DNA from: JBJXFY01 sp046155815 | Lineage (GTDB): Bacteria; Verrucomicrobiota; Verrucomicrobiia; Limisphaerales; CAIMTB01 | DNA length: 6,661 nucleotides | Direction: 5' to 3' | NCBI GenBank assembly: GCA_046155815.1 | Contig: JBJXFY010000198.1 | Location: 1 to 6,661, forward strand | In this document: piece after piece, positions 5,900 to 6,661 of the stretch | Layout of the letters: every line of letters starts with the position of its first letter | Numbering within the stretch: the stretch's first letter is position 1 | Position numbers and translations under genes: made by a program | Notes under the pieces: model-generated | Told to the model about the DNA's origin: nothing | The model's database searches: none | What the model saw: only the letters and a program-made list of their open reading frames with translations

Positions 5900-6661
5900 A
5901 TGAACACCATCCTGCGAAAGACCCTCCTCGGCGTGCTCGTCGGCGGCGGCCTGCTGGCCGCCCACGGCCAGGCCTTTGACTCCGGCAGCACCGGCGCCTA
6001 CGGCCCGATCAACGTCAGTGCCGCGGACGTCACGCTCGACGTGCCGGCCAGCGGCATCTTCCACGCCACCACGGTGAACGTCAGCGGAGGCCGCACCCTG
6101 CGCTTCAAGGCCAACGCCCTGAACACGCCCGTCACCATCCTCGCCACGGGCGACGTGACCCTCTCCGGCGTCATTTCCGTAAATGGCGACCCCGGCACGC
6201 AGAACGCCCCCGGCAAGGGCGGCCCCGGCGGCTTTGACGGAGGCGTGCCGGGCTCCGTCGGCACCCCGCCCGGCGATGGCCAGGGCCCGGGCGCGGGCCG
6301 CGCGGGCGAGAACAGCCAGAACCAGGACGGGGCCGGGACCGCCGCCTACGCCACCCGCCCGGTCGCCGGCCAGAGCACGCGGCACGGCAATGCTTATGGG
6401 AGCGCCCTGCTCATCCCGCTGGCCGGCGGCTCCGGCGGCGGCGGCACCGTCGGCACGCCCGGCTTTGGCGGCGGCGGCGGCGGCGGCGCCCTCCTCATCG
6501 CGTCCAGCACGCGCATCCAGGTCAACGTTGGCGCCCGCATCACGGCCGACGGCGGCTACAATACCTCGCCCGCCGTCCATTGCGGCAGCGGCGGGGCCAT
6601 CCGCCTCATCGCCCCGGTCGTGGCCGGCAACGGCACCCTCCAGGCCCGCGGCGGCGCCCCC
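5900..6661 (+). CDS. Secreted glycine-rich solenoid-like protein, 5' part only
   Basis: An open frame from the ATG at 5900 runs past the window edge for 254 codons without a stop. It starts MNTILRKTLLGVLVGGG, a Sec signal peptide with Arg6-Lys7 and a hydrophobic core 9-21, probably cut near GQA|F after residue 25. Residues 26-95 (FDSGSTGAYGPINV, TLRFKANALNTPV, TILATGDVTLSGVISVNG) look like short strands of a right-handed beta-solenoid. Two Gly-rich blocks follow, 105-136 (GKGGPGGFDGG) and 176-196 (ending in seven consecutive Gly). After the second come ALLIASSTRIQVNVG and AIRLIAPVVAGNGTL, which return to the strand pattern. I recall similar proteins as common in Verrucomicrobiota, usually annotated hypothetical. 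It follows the giant protein gene by 41 bp on the same strand and is probably co-expressed. A surface or matrix structural role is inferred; no enzyme motif is seen. Confidence 0.85.
   Translation, partial: MNTILRKTLLGVLVGGGLLAAHGQAFDSGSTGAYGPINVSAADVTLDVPASGIFHATTVNVSGGRTLRFKANALNTPVTILATGDVTLSGVISVNGDPGTQNAPGKGGPGGFDGGVPGSVGTPPGDGQGPGAGRAGENSQNQDGAGTAAYATRPVAGQSTRHGNAYGSALLIPLAGGSGGGGTVGTPGFGGGGGGGALLIASSTRIQVNVGARITADGGYNTSPAVHCGSGGAIRLIAPVVAGNGTLQARGGAP
6467..6487 (+). repeat. (GGC)7 trinucleotide tract
   Basis: Seven perfect GGC codons encode Gly190-Gly196 of the solenoid-like protein, inside a Gly-rich block. The tract is a pure triplet repeat, so slippage would change loop length without shifting the frame. 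Confidence 0.85.

Noticed and set aside
5882..6580. Minus-strand open frame of 232 codons
   Set aside because: It is antisense to the second exported protein, whose plus-strand frame has a clear signal peptide and Gly-rich solenoid pattern. The antisense product is Ala/Gly/Val filler.

Overview
The window is very GC-rich (roughly 70% by eye, with strong third-position G/C) and carries two same-strand genes for exported proteins. No RNA gene, transposase, CRISPR array or phage gene is visible. The large protein mixes thrombospondin type 3 (TSP3) calcium repeats, Ig-like Big_5, Big_2 and Big_7-like domains, a carboxypeptidase regulatory-like fold and an LVIVD-type propeller. It lies beside a glycine-rich solenoid-like protein. 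From memory of such families, this combination suggests a Verrucomicrobiota chromosome (soil or freshwater type); that is an inference, because no phylogenetic marker gene is present.

Layout. Bases 1-173 are a non-coding or unresolved leader with a small inverted repeat (27-51) and an AT-richer patch (about 111-160) that holds a weak promoter candidate. Bases 174-5858 encode one giant secreted mosaic protein of 1894 residues. Its order is: signal peptide, N-terminal beta module, TSP3 cluster, Big_5, carboxypeptidase regulatory-like domain, ZU5-like segment, cysteine-rich knot, unassigned domain with an HExxH motif, Big_2, TSP3 cluster, unnamed conserved-looking module, TSP3 cluster, seven-bladed propeller, Big_7-like domain, second Big_5, long TSP3 cluster, and a C-terminal array of about 24-residue RPP repeats. 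After a 41-bp pyrimidine-rich gap, 5900-6661 is the start of a second secreted protein, glycine-rich and solenoid-like, which runs off the window.

The short gap, shared strand and lack of a terminator suggest co-transcription. Both products have Sec-type signal peptides, so both should act outside the cytoplasm. A surface or matrix role (adhesion, envelope decoration or scaffold) is the simplest reading. The HExxH motif in the cysteine-rich centre of the giant protein raises the possibility that it also carries a zinc-peptidase-like payload. The two least explained elements are that central domain and the C-terminal RPP repeat array.
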